DNA from: Gorsachius magnificus
Lineage: Eukaryota > Chordata > Aves > Pelecaniformes > Ardeidae
DNA: 64,000 nt
NCBI GenBank assembly: GCA_034008185.1
Contig: CM067082.1
Span: forward strand, 102,791,311-102,855,310
Direction: 5' to 3'
Shown: positions 23,540-34,851 of the stretch, piece by piece
Numbering within the stretch: the stretch's first letter is position 1
Layout: each line of letters begins with the position of its first letter
The notes under the pieces: model-generated
What the model saw: the letters and a program-made list of their open reading frames with translations, nothing else
Database searches by the model: none
What the model was told of the DNA's origin: nothing
Position numbers and translations under genes: made by a program

Positions 23540-26459
23540 AGATTATGTTAGATTAGAAAGCACTACTGCAGCATAGAACAGTAAAAGCACATAACAGCCT
23601 CCTGTAACTAGGAAGGGCATTCAAGTGAGAACTGAAATGTCCCACGAAATTTTAATCATTATTAGATTAAGAGCTGTAACTTGAGCCAAACAAACCCCCT
23701 AGTTTCTGGGTACCTGAAAGCAGTACACAGATCAAAATTTTGTACACCTAGAAGCATTTAATGCATATCTGACAACTTGTTTTTGCTCTGAAACTCCTTC
23801 CTGTACCACAGCCTATTAACTTTTTCTGTTAGCATATGCCCTTTAAAGATATCTGTGGATGTTTTAAAGCCTTTGAGAGCGTGTGTGCACGAATGCATGA
23901 ACTTTTGGTATCTTCTGTAACATTTGGCCTGCATATGGAGAAACCTGTGATTTAAAACTAACTAAAGATTACCAGACAGGCCTCTAAGCAACACACTGAG
24001 ATGAATGTGCCAAGGGACAATTATTAGAAAAAGAGAATGAGGCTTATAGCACTCAGTCAGGGGTATGCAGTTTATCGCTAAAATAAGCATATATTCCTTT
24101 AGTCAGGAGCCCCATTTTTTTGCGACTTTAAGCAAACTATTTGGTTATTTCTATTTTCTCCCTGTGATCAAGCCAAATCAATTAAGACCACATTTTTCAT
24201 CAGTAACCAGTTACTTCGAATGCCTGCATTTTAAGGAGACTCATTTTACAAAGGATATATGACCATCACTTACAACAATTACAAATAGTTTTGGAAGCAA
24301 GAAACAGCAAAAAAATATTTTCATTCATGGTCTGACATAATGTGAGCTGGCCACTCTTTTCTTGACTATGAACAAACAATCTGAACTCCCAAACAACACA
24401 GGTATTTGGCACGCAATTAGGGGCTGAGCGCCTCAGGTTGGATCCAAGGCCACTTGGATTAGATGATATCTACAGGATTTGAAAGCAATTATGCAGTGCA
24501 CACAGCTTTTCCTTCTGAAAAAGTCCCCAAGACATTTCATGATTTGTACAGCTGGGTAGTGCTCTCAGTGAACAATGTGCTAGTTTTGAGCCCACCTGAA
24601 AATGATTTAGAAATTCAGGCTGAAATCAGCAGTAGTTTGGCTGAAAAAAATCCTCCCAAACCTAAGACACATCACTTAAATTCCAAAGCGATTGCTTCTA
24701 AATTATGTTTCCATTTTGAAATTCATCTTTAAAGAGAAAAAGGAAAAAACTATGTATTTTAAAAATCAACGAAATATTTTGATTTGGGGTGACAGGGTTA
24801 TACCTAACTGACTGCAGGAAACCATTTTAGATCACCAGGAAAGGATTTTATCTTTGTTTTTTACTGAAAATACAACCCCCACACAAAAATCAGGGCCACC
24901 GAACAATCCTCTCGCTCTGGGAAGCAAGCCTCATTCACCTTCGCTAAGATCTTGTTCATTCCCAAATCCAACTGCCTCTCTCCTTTTTTGAAATGCAAAA
25001 AGGACCAACTCCACCCTACACTTCTGACTACATTTATTCCTCCATTCAGTCTTTTTCTTCATCCTAGGCCTCTTCTCCATCTGTCCATTTGCAGCAGCTG
25101 GATGTCATTCCTTTTCTAGGGCTGCTCTATCGATCTGGAAGGATCCTGAATCCCTGAGTCACGTCCTCTCCCTAAATCTTCCCTTCCTTTTTCTCTTTAG
25201 TTTATCTGTTCTGTGTCTCTTTCATGCAATGAGGATGCTATGTAAAAATTACATCATTCTGTAACTGCCTACTTTGAGATAAAGCATTATATTCAAACTC
25301 AAGCAATGAATTCACAAGCATCATCTGCAATCCTGTTTTTTTCAAGGCACTGTTCTATGAGGGTGGTACTAGCTTGCCAGTTAAAACCAGCAACTGCAGT
25401 TGGCAAAAATGCATGCATTTCAAAAAGTCTTTAGCTTATATACACAAACTCACTGCCAGCATTGTTTTTTCTCATAGTACAAGAGCTGCAAAAAGTTTCA
25501 GAGAAATAAATACAGAAGGGTGCTTCAAAGTTGAAAAACAAGCTCTCAAAACACACATGAATTTACATAAACAAAGATTAAACCAGATTAAGCAGGGCCT
25601 ACATTTAAAAGCCTTCCTGTAGGTGTATGGCTTTCTTTTTTCTTTTCTTTTTCTTTTCTTTTTTTTTCTTTTTGAGAAGTAAGTTTGTAATTACCCACCC
25701 AAGAACAAAATAGCAATGGTGTATGGAAAGAATGCATTATTTAGGGAGAGCGACTACTTAAGAAAGCAGCTTTCATCACAGGATATATTCCATGGAAACA
25801 TACAGTTTACCTTGTACCATGAGCAATGTTACTGCAACTTGACTCCTGTCTTGATACTCAGTTTTCAACAAAAATAGCCAATGACTACCTGCCAAGAAAG
25901 CCTCCCCCAAAACCCAACCTCCTTCTGTCCCCAAAAAACCCAGAATCTCTGAATGAAATATTAGAACTACTAAAAAGAAATAGTGAAACTACTTTTTTAA
26001 TTTGCCTTGAATTAAACTATAAAGCAAAGCTCACAAGTGATCATTTTCCCATCACACCACATCATGAAAAAACTTACTTGACAAGATGGATTAACATTAA
26101 CATGTATTTGGGGACCCTTTACTCCCAGAGATCATGATATAAAAGCACTTAATAAGTAACAATCGCCACGGTATGAAGGTGTGAAATATCACTTTCCAAT
26201 AACAGTTGCTTGAATACAGAAGATCAATTAGAGAAAATTCCCATCAGCATAAGTATCAACACATTCCATTACAGGGGCATTGTTAGCATAACTTAAATTG
26301 TTTGTCTTTCCACTTAATGTGAATACACGAGACTGAACTCTTAATTTCAGTGCAGTTGCTGAAGTATATTAGGTCATTCTCATTCTAAGCCATGTGAGTT
26401 CCTGCAATGAGCAGCAAGAAGTGTTTCAAGGCCAAATCTGTTGTTTTTGTGAACGCTAT
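23540..26459. other. Gene-free unique sequence
   Basis: There is no gene or transposon recognised. Plus-strand frames of 82-103 codons (24463-24732, 25374-25622, 25826-26137) are rich in Lys, Asn and Ser as expected from AT-rich noncoding DNA. The polypyrimidine tract at 25631-25673 is listed separately. Confidence 0.5.
25631..25673. repeat. Polypyrimidine tract (T/C), 43 bases
   Basis: It contains only T and C, in CTTT, CTTTT and CTTTTT units. It follows a GTATGG and is followed by GAGAAG. Its form is that of a degenerate (CTTTT)n microsatellite. Confidence 0.9.
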
Positions 26460-26740
26460 CAGGCCAGACACTCTCCTGAGCAGAGTTTTACTTGAAGAAG
26501 GCAAGCTGGGGGACACTATCAGGAAGCCCTTTATAGCTCCCTAATTCTGTGAGCACCTGGCTGAGTCGCAGCAGAGCACAGCTGCAGTGCGCCCAGACAC
26601 CCTCCCCCTTCTTGTCCCAGTGGGACAACTGGGTACAGTGGCAAAGAGCTTCATGTACCAAGGGGATCCTCAGGTGGTCAGGCACAAGCAGGTAGCAGGT
26701 CTGTTCATCTGCACGCACATGGCAGAGGTGGCGAGGGTGG
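26460..26740. other. Unidentified GC-rich island with a 76-codon minus frame
   Basis: About 280 bases are clearly richer in G and C than either side. The minus frame at 26488-26718 contains LLVPDHLRIPLVHEALCHC and then LLRLSQVLTELGSYKG, ending at a TAA. A second minus frame is open over part of the same stretch. The residue make-up looks more protein-like than the AT-rich chance frames elsewhere, but I do not recognise a family. No start context, splice sites or poly-A signal decide its status. An old processed pseudogene or a lone exon are both possible. Confidence 0.3.
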
Positions 26741-27088
26741 TCTTAATGAATTCAGTGTAACTGATTAGGTGCATCTGAAGCAAGAGGATCAAATGCAATA
26801 AGAATTTAAAGCTTCTTGAGAACATTTTTGGTTGATGTTGCTGTTACAAATAGCACACAGGAAGTGATTAATCCTTGCACATTGCCATGGTACTATTACA
26901 AACACGAAGCTTCCAGCTTGAGGACTATATATGGAACACCTTTTTCCCCTTGCATTTAAAAACAGGGTATTTACACCATGTTAATAGCCATCTGTCTTAC
27001 ACATTTTCCTTTTTTCTCTGCTTAAAGCATTGTAACCCACAATGTACCTTTTCCATAACGCCATAAACACACCTTCAGATAGTTCTTT

Positions 27089-27104
27089 AAAAAAAAAAAA
27101 AAAA
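27089..27104. repeat. Poly-A run (16)
   Basis: Sixteen uninterrupted A are followed by GGAAAAAACCCACC. No retrocopy body was recognised upstream. Confidence 0.9.
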
Positions 27105-28942
27105 GGAAAAAACCCACCTCAACGCCCTTCCTCCAAAAATACAACAAAACAACTCCATAGCAGGTAAAGTCAGAAGAAAAGCAATTCTTTCAGGTTTTTT
27201 TTATTCGCTCTGCAATATTCCCCCAACACAAACGTCAAATTGCAGGTGCATACAAATACTTCTGTTATGACAAGAGCTGCGTATCTTTGTAACCGGCGCT
27301 TCTCATAACGATGTGTGAACTAAATGCTAACTGGAATAAAAATGGACAAAAGCCAAAAAAAGTCCCAAGTGGCAGTCACATACAGAAGAGGGACTAAACC
27401 ATGTGAGAACAAAAGGTCATGTGGCTGATGGTCCAAAGGGAATCACCATTTCCCTTTATTTCTTAAACTTCTAAGGCTGCAGGAGCAGTGTTTGCACAGC
27501 AACGGCATTTGAGCTCGCAATGCTGAGGGGACACCGGCTGGCTGATATCACCGCTCATCATCACAGTGAAGCAGGGGACAACAAAGACAGGGATAACAGT
27601 TCCAGAGCAGAAATTGGCAGACTCTTAAAGATTGCAGCTAGCAAAGTTTACATCTTTGTTACTTCCATTTCATAATAACAAACTATCAAAAAGGCGTGAT
27701 TTGACCCAAGAATTTAGAAGACCAAGACTTCTCGGAAGAAACAATCGCTATGCTCTCTTCCACCCCAGGTGTCTGAATCCAGGCCTTAGTACTTCAAGAC
27801 CATAATCTTCTCCACAAACCCATTCTTAAACCCATCAAGCTCAATGGTAGCTGGAATGCTTGTGTCCACTATCCCTATGGGAATGTTCTGCCTTACTTTA
27901 ATTTTCAGCCTAAATATCCTCATGAACAGCTTTACTGTGCCTTTATTTGCAAAAATGCATCTTCTACTCTGAAACTTGCCCCTTAAATTTATTTACAGGG
28001 AGCAACAGTAGTCTCTGTAACTTCTGTTTTGTTAACTTAAACAAGACAGACTCTTTATAAAGAATGTATCTAGCTAGGAAAATGGAAGTCTGACTGCAGC
28101 GCAAGCTGGAAAATCTTAAGGAGTTAACTGTAACAGAAAGGAAGCGGATGACAGCACACAGGTACAAGCTTACTTAGGACCTCAAAACAGGTACTCTGGT
28201 TTTTAATCCATGCTGAAGACAGTGCTACTGTACTTTTCATTACTTGTTGCTTGCTTTAGTGACAGTAAAGCAGGTAAGGGTATCCCTACTTCTCTGACAG
28301 TCACACAGTTCTGGCAAAACAGACATGAGAAAGGTTAAGGATATAAGGTCACAGTGGATATGAATAACATTTAGGCTAAGGCAACACAGAACTTGGAATA
28401 AGGTTTCTTACAGGCTGCACTTTTATTCAGCCTCTAAGAAATCTTTGGTTAGGGCACTAGTGGTGCTTGGAAATTTAATTAAGTCTACAGTAGCCCGTGG
28501 ATAATTGCTGTGCCAGTGGGACCATAAGGCAAAGAACACAGAATATCCTAAACACCAGGCCCATCATCAGAAATCACCTGCATCTTATGTGTCAATCTTA
28601 TTTTAAAAATTTACTGTGTACCATTTACTTACATGTACTTTAACATGAAATTTTTCATTATTAATAAAATCTGGCCTATTTTCACCAGCTATGTAAAAAG
28701 AATCTAATACAAATCATTTAACATAACCTTCCAACTGTAGCTAGATGTGCTTTATCTTATGATTTGCCACACATTTACACTGCATTGACAGAAAAGGCAG
28801 CTTCACCAAGTAACAGTTCACAGTACTTCAGCCTTTATGATCTTTATAAGGAAGAAATCTTCTACCCTGTTGAAGGAAGTAAGTCTTACTTTAAATTCAT
28901 TGGATTGTGAAGCATCTTCCTCTGTGCTGACCTGCAGAAGTG

Positions 28943-29015
28943 AGATTCATCCCATCTAAATTTGGTCAGATGAAAAGTGAGCACCTTGTCTCACCTAGAC
29001 AGGTGGGATGAACTG
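28943..29015. repeat. Imperfect inverted repeat, possible old palindromic element
   Basis: The left side reads GATTCATCCCATCTAAA and the right side CTAGACAGGTGGGATGAACTG. The outer arms share TGGGATGAA with its complement. Inside them GTGAG (28977-28981) pairs with CTCAC (28990-28994) around an 8-base loop. The structure is too decayed to name. A fossil DNA element or SINE fragment is possible. Confidence 0.5.
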
Positions 29016-29148
29016 CCATCTAGAGGTGCTCCGGCTCCCTTTCTCTTCACTGAAAACAGAGAGGCTACAAAGCCTGCTTAGACTATATGCCTAACTGATA
29101 GATAGCAGAACCCCTGCTTCGTGATTTTCTTGTGAAGCTTCTGCAGTT

Positions 29149-29212
29149 ATTTCTATTTTATTAGATTTGTATCTTTACTCATTTCTACATTATTAGTTTT
29201 GTATCTGTACTC
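29149..29212. repeat. 32-bp tandem duplication
   Basis: Two adjacent 32-base copies (29149-29180 and 29181-29212) agree at 28 of 32 positions. Both begin ATTTCTA and end GTACTC or TTACTC. The four differences indicate an old duplication and not an assembly artefact. Confidence 0.9.
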
Positions 29213-30617
29213 ACCTCCTACTTCTCAGAGTAAAGTATCCTATTCACTGTATGCTACAACGGACTGACAAAAACTTCTATGAAGAATGTTAAAAAACCCT
29301 GATTATGGACAAATGCTGCACGGGAATGGCCTTTCCCTTTGCCCACTTTGATTCCTTAACCTGTAAGCTCATCCTCAGGCACAAACCATGAAGTTCACTA
29401 ACTAGCTAACTGTGAAGGAACTACACTTGATTTACAATTTACAACGTTGGACATATACCAGGACTTTGGAAGGTTACAGTCTTTCATTCTCAAGAAACTG
29501 CCTTGTGACCTTTTTAAGAAAACTTAATCCCAAGACTGGTATATCAAGTCAAGACAACCATGCAAAAAGTTCTAAGTAAACTATCCTGCAAGGGTCATTC
29601 AATAACACCTTTCTGCTGAATCAGCCCAGAATCTTATTCATCTTCCCCGTGAAAATTGTTCTGTACGTTAGTGTTGCTCCATGCCACTGACTCGACTTTC
29701 TTGTTAATTTAAGAAATACTCAGACCTATACAGAAACTATTCCTTAACTCTGTTTTGCAAGATTTTCCACAGATTTGCTTAGAAATTAAATTTTCTTGTT
29801 ATGCTGGGGTTAAGGTGCAGTGGGAAGGGTGTGGGCAAACAGGGAAGGGACATGACATTTTAAAATGCTTTATAAAACACCAGATGTTGCAGAACCAACA
29901 GAGTGGAACAATGTACTTGCAATTATCAAAAGAAGAGAGTTGTTTGTCCGCATTTTTAAAAACTCATGGGATACTTTTAAGTCACTTAGTTGTGGTCTTT
30001 CTGTGTGTGAAGAACATAGCAAATGCCCTTATAGATTTGATATTTAAATGACACGCACGACAAGGGAACCGCTTGATGTGGTTCAGCATTTGCTCTTGTT
30101 ACACTCTGTACTATGCTGTAAACATTCCAGCTGTGCGAATAATATAAAAACTATGCAAAAGCATTTTGCCCTTCTTTGTGTATCTTTCTTGTGCATGTTT
30201 GAGTACTATAAAGTTGACATGGGCGTATTACAAGGCAATGCTGGAAACTACTGTATAGTTCCAATAACAGAAGTGGGCAGCTGACAGGAAGATCTTACTT
30301 CCTAACTTGACTTACAACTTCAGTTTCAAAAAAACATTTTAGCTGGAAGCCTAAGAGCTATGTAGATTTTCTACTCCATAGCTATAAGCAGGGCAATTTT
30401 TGTATTTTTTTTTATCAATGGGAGAAGAAAAACTTTTAATGCTTAAGCATCCCTTCTTTCCAATCACTAAAGAAAAGACAACAACCATTTAAAATCAATC
30501 CATTCTTGCATGTTTAAGAGCTGTTGTGGATATTCTATGCAACCTGTCAGAAATTTTTCTTTGGAAACAATTCTGGTTGCACATTACATCACTTCTATAT
30601 TGCTCTAGTAATGTTCT

Positions 30618-30830
30618 GTGGAGGCTAGGAGACAGAGTCAGAAATCCTGAGCTCTGTGTTCACTCTGCTATTAATTGACTGTGCTCCTTTAGACAAGTCA
30701 TTTAATCTCTCTGTGCCTTGGTTTTCCCATCTGTAAAAGGCGGCGGTTATAAATATTCAGCTGTCTGACAGAGGTGTTGTGACTGCCAAAACATACTACA
30801 ACACTGAAAAGTGACTATGCAAAAAGGCAT
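30618..30830 (+). mobile_element. MIR-type SINE
   Basis: The plus strand follows the MIR consensus block by block. A decayed tRNA-like head (CTAGGAGACAGAGTCAGAAA) leads into CTCTGCTATTAATTGACTGT, then ACAAGTCATTTAATCTCTCT, then CTGTGCCTTGGTTTTCCCAT, then CTGTAAAAGG. Farther along, GAGGTGTTGTGACTG corresponds to the GTTGTTGTGAGGATTA part of the core. MIRs are tRNA-derived CORE-SINEs that depended on L2-type LINE machinery. The LINE relic at 11440-12720 is of the kind that could have supplied it. The 3' boundary is unclear. The core match is strong enough that chance is unlikely. Confidence 0.87.
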
Positions 30831-30867
30831 CTTCTGACTCAAAGAGCCTCTCCCTTGGTGAAATCCA

Positions 30868-30883
30868 CATGTGAATTCACATG
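30868..30883. repeat. 16-bp perfect palindrome
   Basis: CATGTGAATTCACATG is its own reverse complement and lies just after the MIR. Palindromes of this length occur occasionally by chance. Confidence 0.9.
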
Positions 30884-31879
30884 GCCTACACACCACACAA
30901 GCCCCATTTTGAGAGCTTAAGGAGAACATTGCTATACAGTGGGCTTGTGCAGAGTGATGGATTTCATTCCCCAGAGGATACTTAGCCACATGTGCTGACT
31001 TCAGTGGCAAAAAAATATATTTTTATTGATTTTACTCCTGATAGTCATGCAGAACGTAACTGAGATTGACGCAGCTGCAGATTCCATTCCACCCTGTACT
31101 TCTTCAATACAATCATTTACTGTTCTTTCACATAGTGCAGCAACAGTGAGGCAACACTATTGAAAGTGTTGGAACTGCCTACAAATCTCCAAGGGAAAGA
31201 ATCTGAAGGCAGAGGGATAAAATGAGCCTTGAAGCAAATTGGACTGCACAGGTGTAAATAACTTGGTCAGCAGAATCCCTATAACTGGTGATGATGAGTA
31301 CATTGGGAAGAATCCAGTCAGCTCTCAGAGTAAAGGCTCAGTTTGCAAGGAAAAGCTTATTTTTAGATGCAAGCAACAATGATTTGATCATGAGTTACTG
31401 AGGACAACTAACATGGAATGTTTCAACACCATTTCTGCAGCAGCTTTTCAAAAATCTTTAATGTATTAATACTTGAGAAGTACTGTAAAATCCTGAGATG
31501 AAAGACAATGCAAAAACATTATAATGCCTCTCCTTTGGGTTTTTTTGTAATTTACAGGAAAACAAATCTTTGCTTCTTAAGAATTCATCTGCTCCTTATA
31601 TTCCCATTGTTTGTGTTTATGACAGAATCATTTCCACAGCAACTAATTAGGAGAAATCAAGAATTATGGCCTGAGAAGAGGCCTGCAAGGAGCAAATGAA
31701 ATCATACAAAACACATCAGAGATTTTTTAATGGAATCTTCTATCTAGTTAGAAAATGAGATGGGGAAGCCATAATATACTATGCAAGTTAATTTCTTTAA
31801 ACTGAAGAGTGAATTTTCACCTAAGTAAGACTGTATCTTTTATTTACTGGCCCATTTGCTTCTAGCACATGTAGTGCAC

Positions 31880-32060
31880 ATTTAAGAAATAGGAATGGCT
31901 GGACCAAGTCAGATCAAAAGTTCATGCAGTTCAGTGGCCAACGGAAGAATGTCTGGTTGTAGAGAAGACAAATATGTGGAGATACTTTTCCAGCATACTC
32001 TCACGGTAATTTTCAGCCAGGGACTTCCATCTGGAACTTCTTCAATGCAAGAGAATCAAT
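31880..32060 (-). mobile_element. Probable old CR1 3' tail (minus strand)
   Basis: The plus strand reads TTTAAGAAATAGGAATGGCT, then GGACCAAGTCAGATCAAAAG, then TTCATGCAGTTCAGTGGCCA. This follows the 3' end of older amniote CR1 families in complement (TAAGAA..GGCCATACTGGGTCAGACCAAAGGTCCATCTAGCCCAGT). Near 32019, CAGCCAGGGACTTCCATC matches the later block like GAGGCTAGGGACACCATCC. The family differs from the copy at 15939-17222 and is much more decayed. The assignment rests on recalled consensus. Confidence 0.5.
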
Positions 32061-33014
32061 CCTACTTCATGTAACACCCCCATACGAAAGCACACTAGAG
32101 TATTCCTTTGCTGACTCTCCTGGTGGCTTGGGATAAAGTGAGAGGAAGAGGTCCATTAATCCCTAATGTTCTTTGGCATGCTTTATTAGTCTTTGGCCAT
32201 TATTATAGAAAACTGCTAAACATCAACATTATGAGTGTCTGCACAGGTTTTAAATTGAAGCTATTGATCCTGTGGCTGGGTGGAACATGGCAGGGTGCAG
32301 GCTGGAAGAAGCGCTCAGGCAACTACCACCAGTGTCAGTTCAGGTGCATCTAAGGGTGTCTGTCATGGCATTTTTGGCCATCCAGTGGCCCACCTACCCT
32401 TTTAGCAAAAGGTCAGGGAGGGATAATGACATACATAAGTTGAAATTAGGACTAACAAAATTCTGCTTTATCACATTTTCTTAAAACCATTTTGGCTCCC
32501 CTCATAACAAACCAGTACTTTCCTCCAGAGGTGCTAAGCAGCTCTCCTTCTCACAGTCTGTGAGTCACAGAGACATCACTTTGTCTCCTCTATGGCTTTG
32601 TGTCTTCAGTAAGCTTTGAGATGCTCACAAATAAGAGGATTGTTAAGTGCTATCAAGGAGCAGTTCTTCTTTCTCAAAGAATCAACTTGAACAACCAGCA
32701 AGGAAGATGGGATACAGGGGATTAAGCAGGGAATAAACCACCTTCTAAGGTTAATCAGTTTGCAACACAATCTACTTTCTTCTTCTTCATCCTGTCACCA
32801 GTACTTTCCTTTGGGGACCATGGGGAGCAAAACAAAGAGGTCAGCAATGCCAACTGGCCTCCATGGTATGAGAATTCAAGGGATGATCTTTATTTTCCTC
32901 GTTAGATGTGCTGAACACACAGAGCAAAAAGAAAGGGCATAATAAAATGGAGAGAGGCTCATTGCCATTTATTACGTAGTGTTTGGCCCTTAGAAAGAAA
33001 AGGGTGAACATCAC
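32061..33014. other. Gene-free unique sequence
   Basis: No gene or transposon is recognised. Overlapping plus-strand frames at 32108-32484 (81 and 70 codons) share no resemblance with known proteins. Confidence 0.5.
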
Positions 33015-33600
33015 TGAGAGAGATAAAACTTTATTGTACAGGCTCCGTTTCTGAGGTTAAAGGGAGTTTTTGCTTACTCACTATAAACATTTCAAGGATA
33101 CACTGTGTCAAACAGCTCCTTATGTTAAATACAATATATGACACTGATGTTTTCCATAGTTTATCGTCGATAGAACTGGAAGTGTAATAGCAATGGGTTT
33201 TAACATTCTGGGCAGATGAATTAATTTTGATAATGGTGGCCACCAGAGACAGGAAGACGTCTAAACATTCTTGATCTTCAGGGTTAGTGGGAATTGGACC
33301 ACACATGTTCTCTTGGGAGAAGGGTGCTGGCAGCCTTGTGTAACACGCAGTCCTTTTTTGGCTCATGCACAAAGGAACAGGAGAATCAGCTCTAAGAAAG
33401 TCACACTTCTGGACAGATGCAAGTCATTGCAACTGTGCGTACCATATGTGGGAAATGGTAAGGAAGGGACTGAATACAAAAAGCAAAAGAGGGAAAGTGA
33501 CAGAGCCCTGGAAAGTGGGTTCCTCCTGAAGAAGCAAGGGGCTTTTAAAAACCACATACCATGCCAAGCCAGCTCAGGAAACTTTCCCTGATGCCATCTG
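33015..33600. other. Open stretch on both strands ending at a minus-strand AATAAA
   Basis: A minus frame of 113 codons (33031-33372) ends in a TAA that lies inside AATAAA, the poly-A signal sequence, at about 33028-33033. A plus frame of 106 codons overlaps it (33271-33591). The minus protein includes QENMCGPIPTNPEDQECLDV and is unknown to me. The AATAAA position fits a transcript end, but the hexamer is common in AT-rich DNA. A noncoding RNA end or a retrocopy are possible, and chance is the simplest explanation. Confidence 0.22.
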
Positions 33601-34826
33601 AACTCTCACACAGATGAAACAAAGAAAGAAAAATTAACAAAAGGGCATTAACAACAAAAGGATGGGAGTCAGCGTAAGATCCAGCGAAATTAAGCCTTTT
33701 GTGTGTCAGCCTGCTCTTGTTAACCTAACTTGAACTCCCAGTGTGACTACGTTGGGTCAAGAAACGAAGCGACTACAAGCAGGGAGCTACTGTGCCACAC
33801 TGGGTAAGCAGTTTTCCTCCCTGCAGTAATGTTCCACAGGGTTGGAAATAGGAGCCCAGCTCTGAAAAGTGCACCAAAGTGTTCCACAGTCACGTGCAGA
33901 TCTACCACTGTGAAAGTTGCCTGCTGAGCAATTAACAGGTGGAGTGGTTTACTCTGCTACCAAAACAGAGAGAGATATAGATAAGAAATTCCTATTGATG
34001 ATGTGCCAAGCCTTTGCCAACCTGTATCTACCTAGATCAGTCAGGTTCACAGAGAAAAAAAGCCCACCCCTGACTGACTTAGCCTTGCTAGCAAAAGTAG
34101 ATGCAGTTAAGCTATGAAATAAAATTCTACCTTTTTATTGGGGAAAAATTGTACGACCTATAGCAAAAAACCCCATAAACTGTGATTCTCCAGCAGGATT
34201 TGCCAATACAGTTTAGCCAGGAAATGCCTTTCAGTGTTAACAAACTTGGGAAATACCATAAGATATTGCAGCGACAATGTTAATGGAAACTGGAAAACAC
34301 GAAGTTGGATCCTACTTATTGGTTGGAGTTTTGTCACTAACTTTAGTTGGGATAGGTTTTCACCCACAAATCTGCAATCAAGACAGTAACTTTTATGATA
34401 CAGGTAGCTAGACACAGTTATCCAGAACTATACACACACAGCTGCACAAGAAAAAAAAAATGACTGTATTTTGTAGTCTCCATCCTACAAATGCACAGCC
34501 CTAGTATATGTACAGTGTTTAACATGCAATTCTGGCTACTTATTTTTTTGATGTTGTGATTCATTTCATACAGGCCTCTAGAGATTTTTATTTTTAATCA
34601 TAAAACCAATGGTGTATTTAAAGAGATTGAAAAAAGATCCTGGCTGTGAGTTTCACAACTGCTTAAGAACTACATTATGAGCTAAGGTTTCCATTTCATC
34701 CCTCTGTGATATACTGGCAGGATGCAAGCCTTCTCCCAGTGAAATCAATATTATCTTTGTCACTGATTGCCAAAGGAGTATATACTTGGTTTAGTGTACT
34801 GTCATCTAGAAGCTAGTCGATCCATC

Positions 34827-34851
34827 AAAAAAAAAAAAAAAAAAAAAAAAA
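34827..34851. repeat. Poly-A run (25)
   Basis: This is the longest homopolymer in the window. It follows TCGATCCATC and precedes TTAAAAGAAAG. It could be the tail of a retrocopy, but no body or matching flank duplication is visible. Confidence 0.92.

Larger units (their letters stand above)
26741..30617. other. Gene-free unique sequence
   Basis: No gene is recognised. Frames reach 98 codons (29755-30051 plus) without resemblance to known proteins. It holds a 16-A run, an imperfect inverted repeat at 28943-29015 and a 32-bp tandem duplication at 29149-29212. Confidence 0.5.

Noticed and set aside
34827..34851. Tail of a processed pseudogene
   Set aside because: No homologous body upstream, no truncated coding sequence and no flanking duplication were seen.
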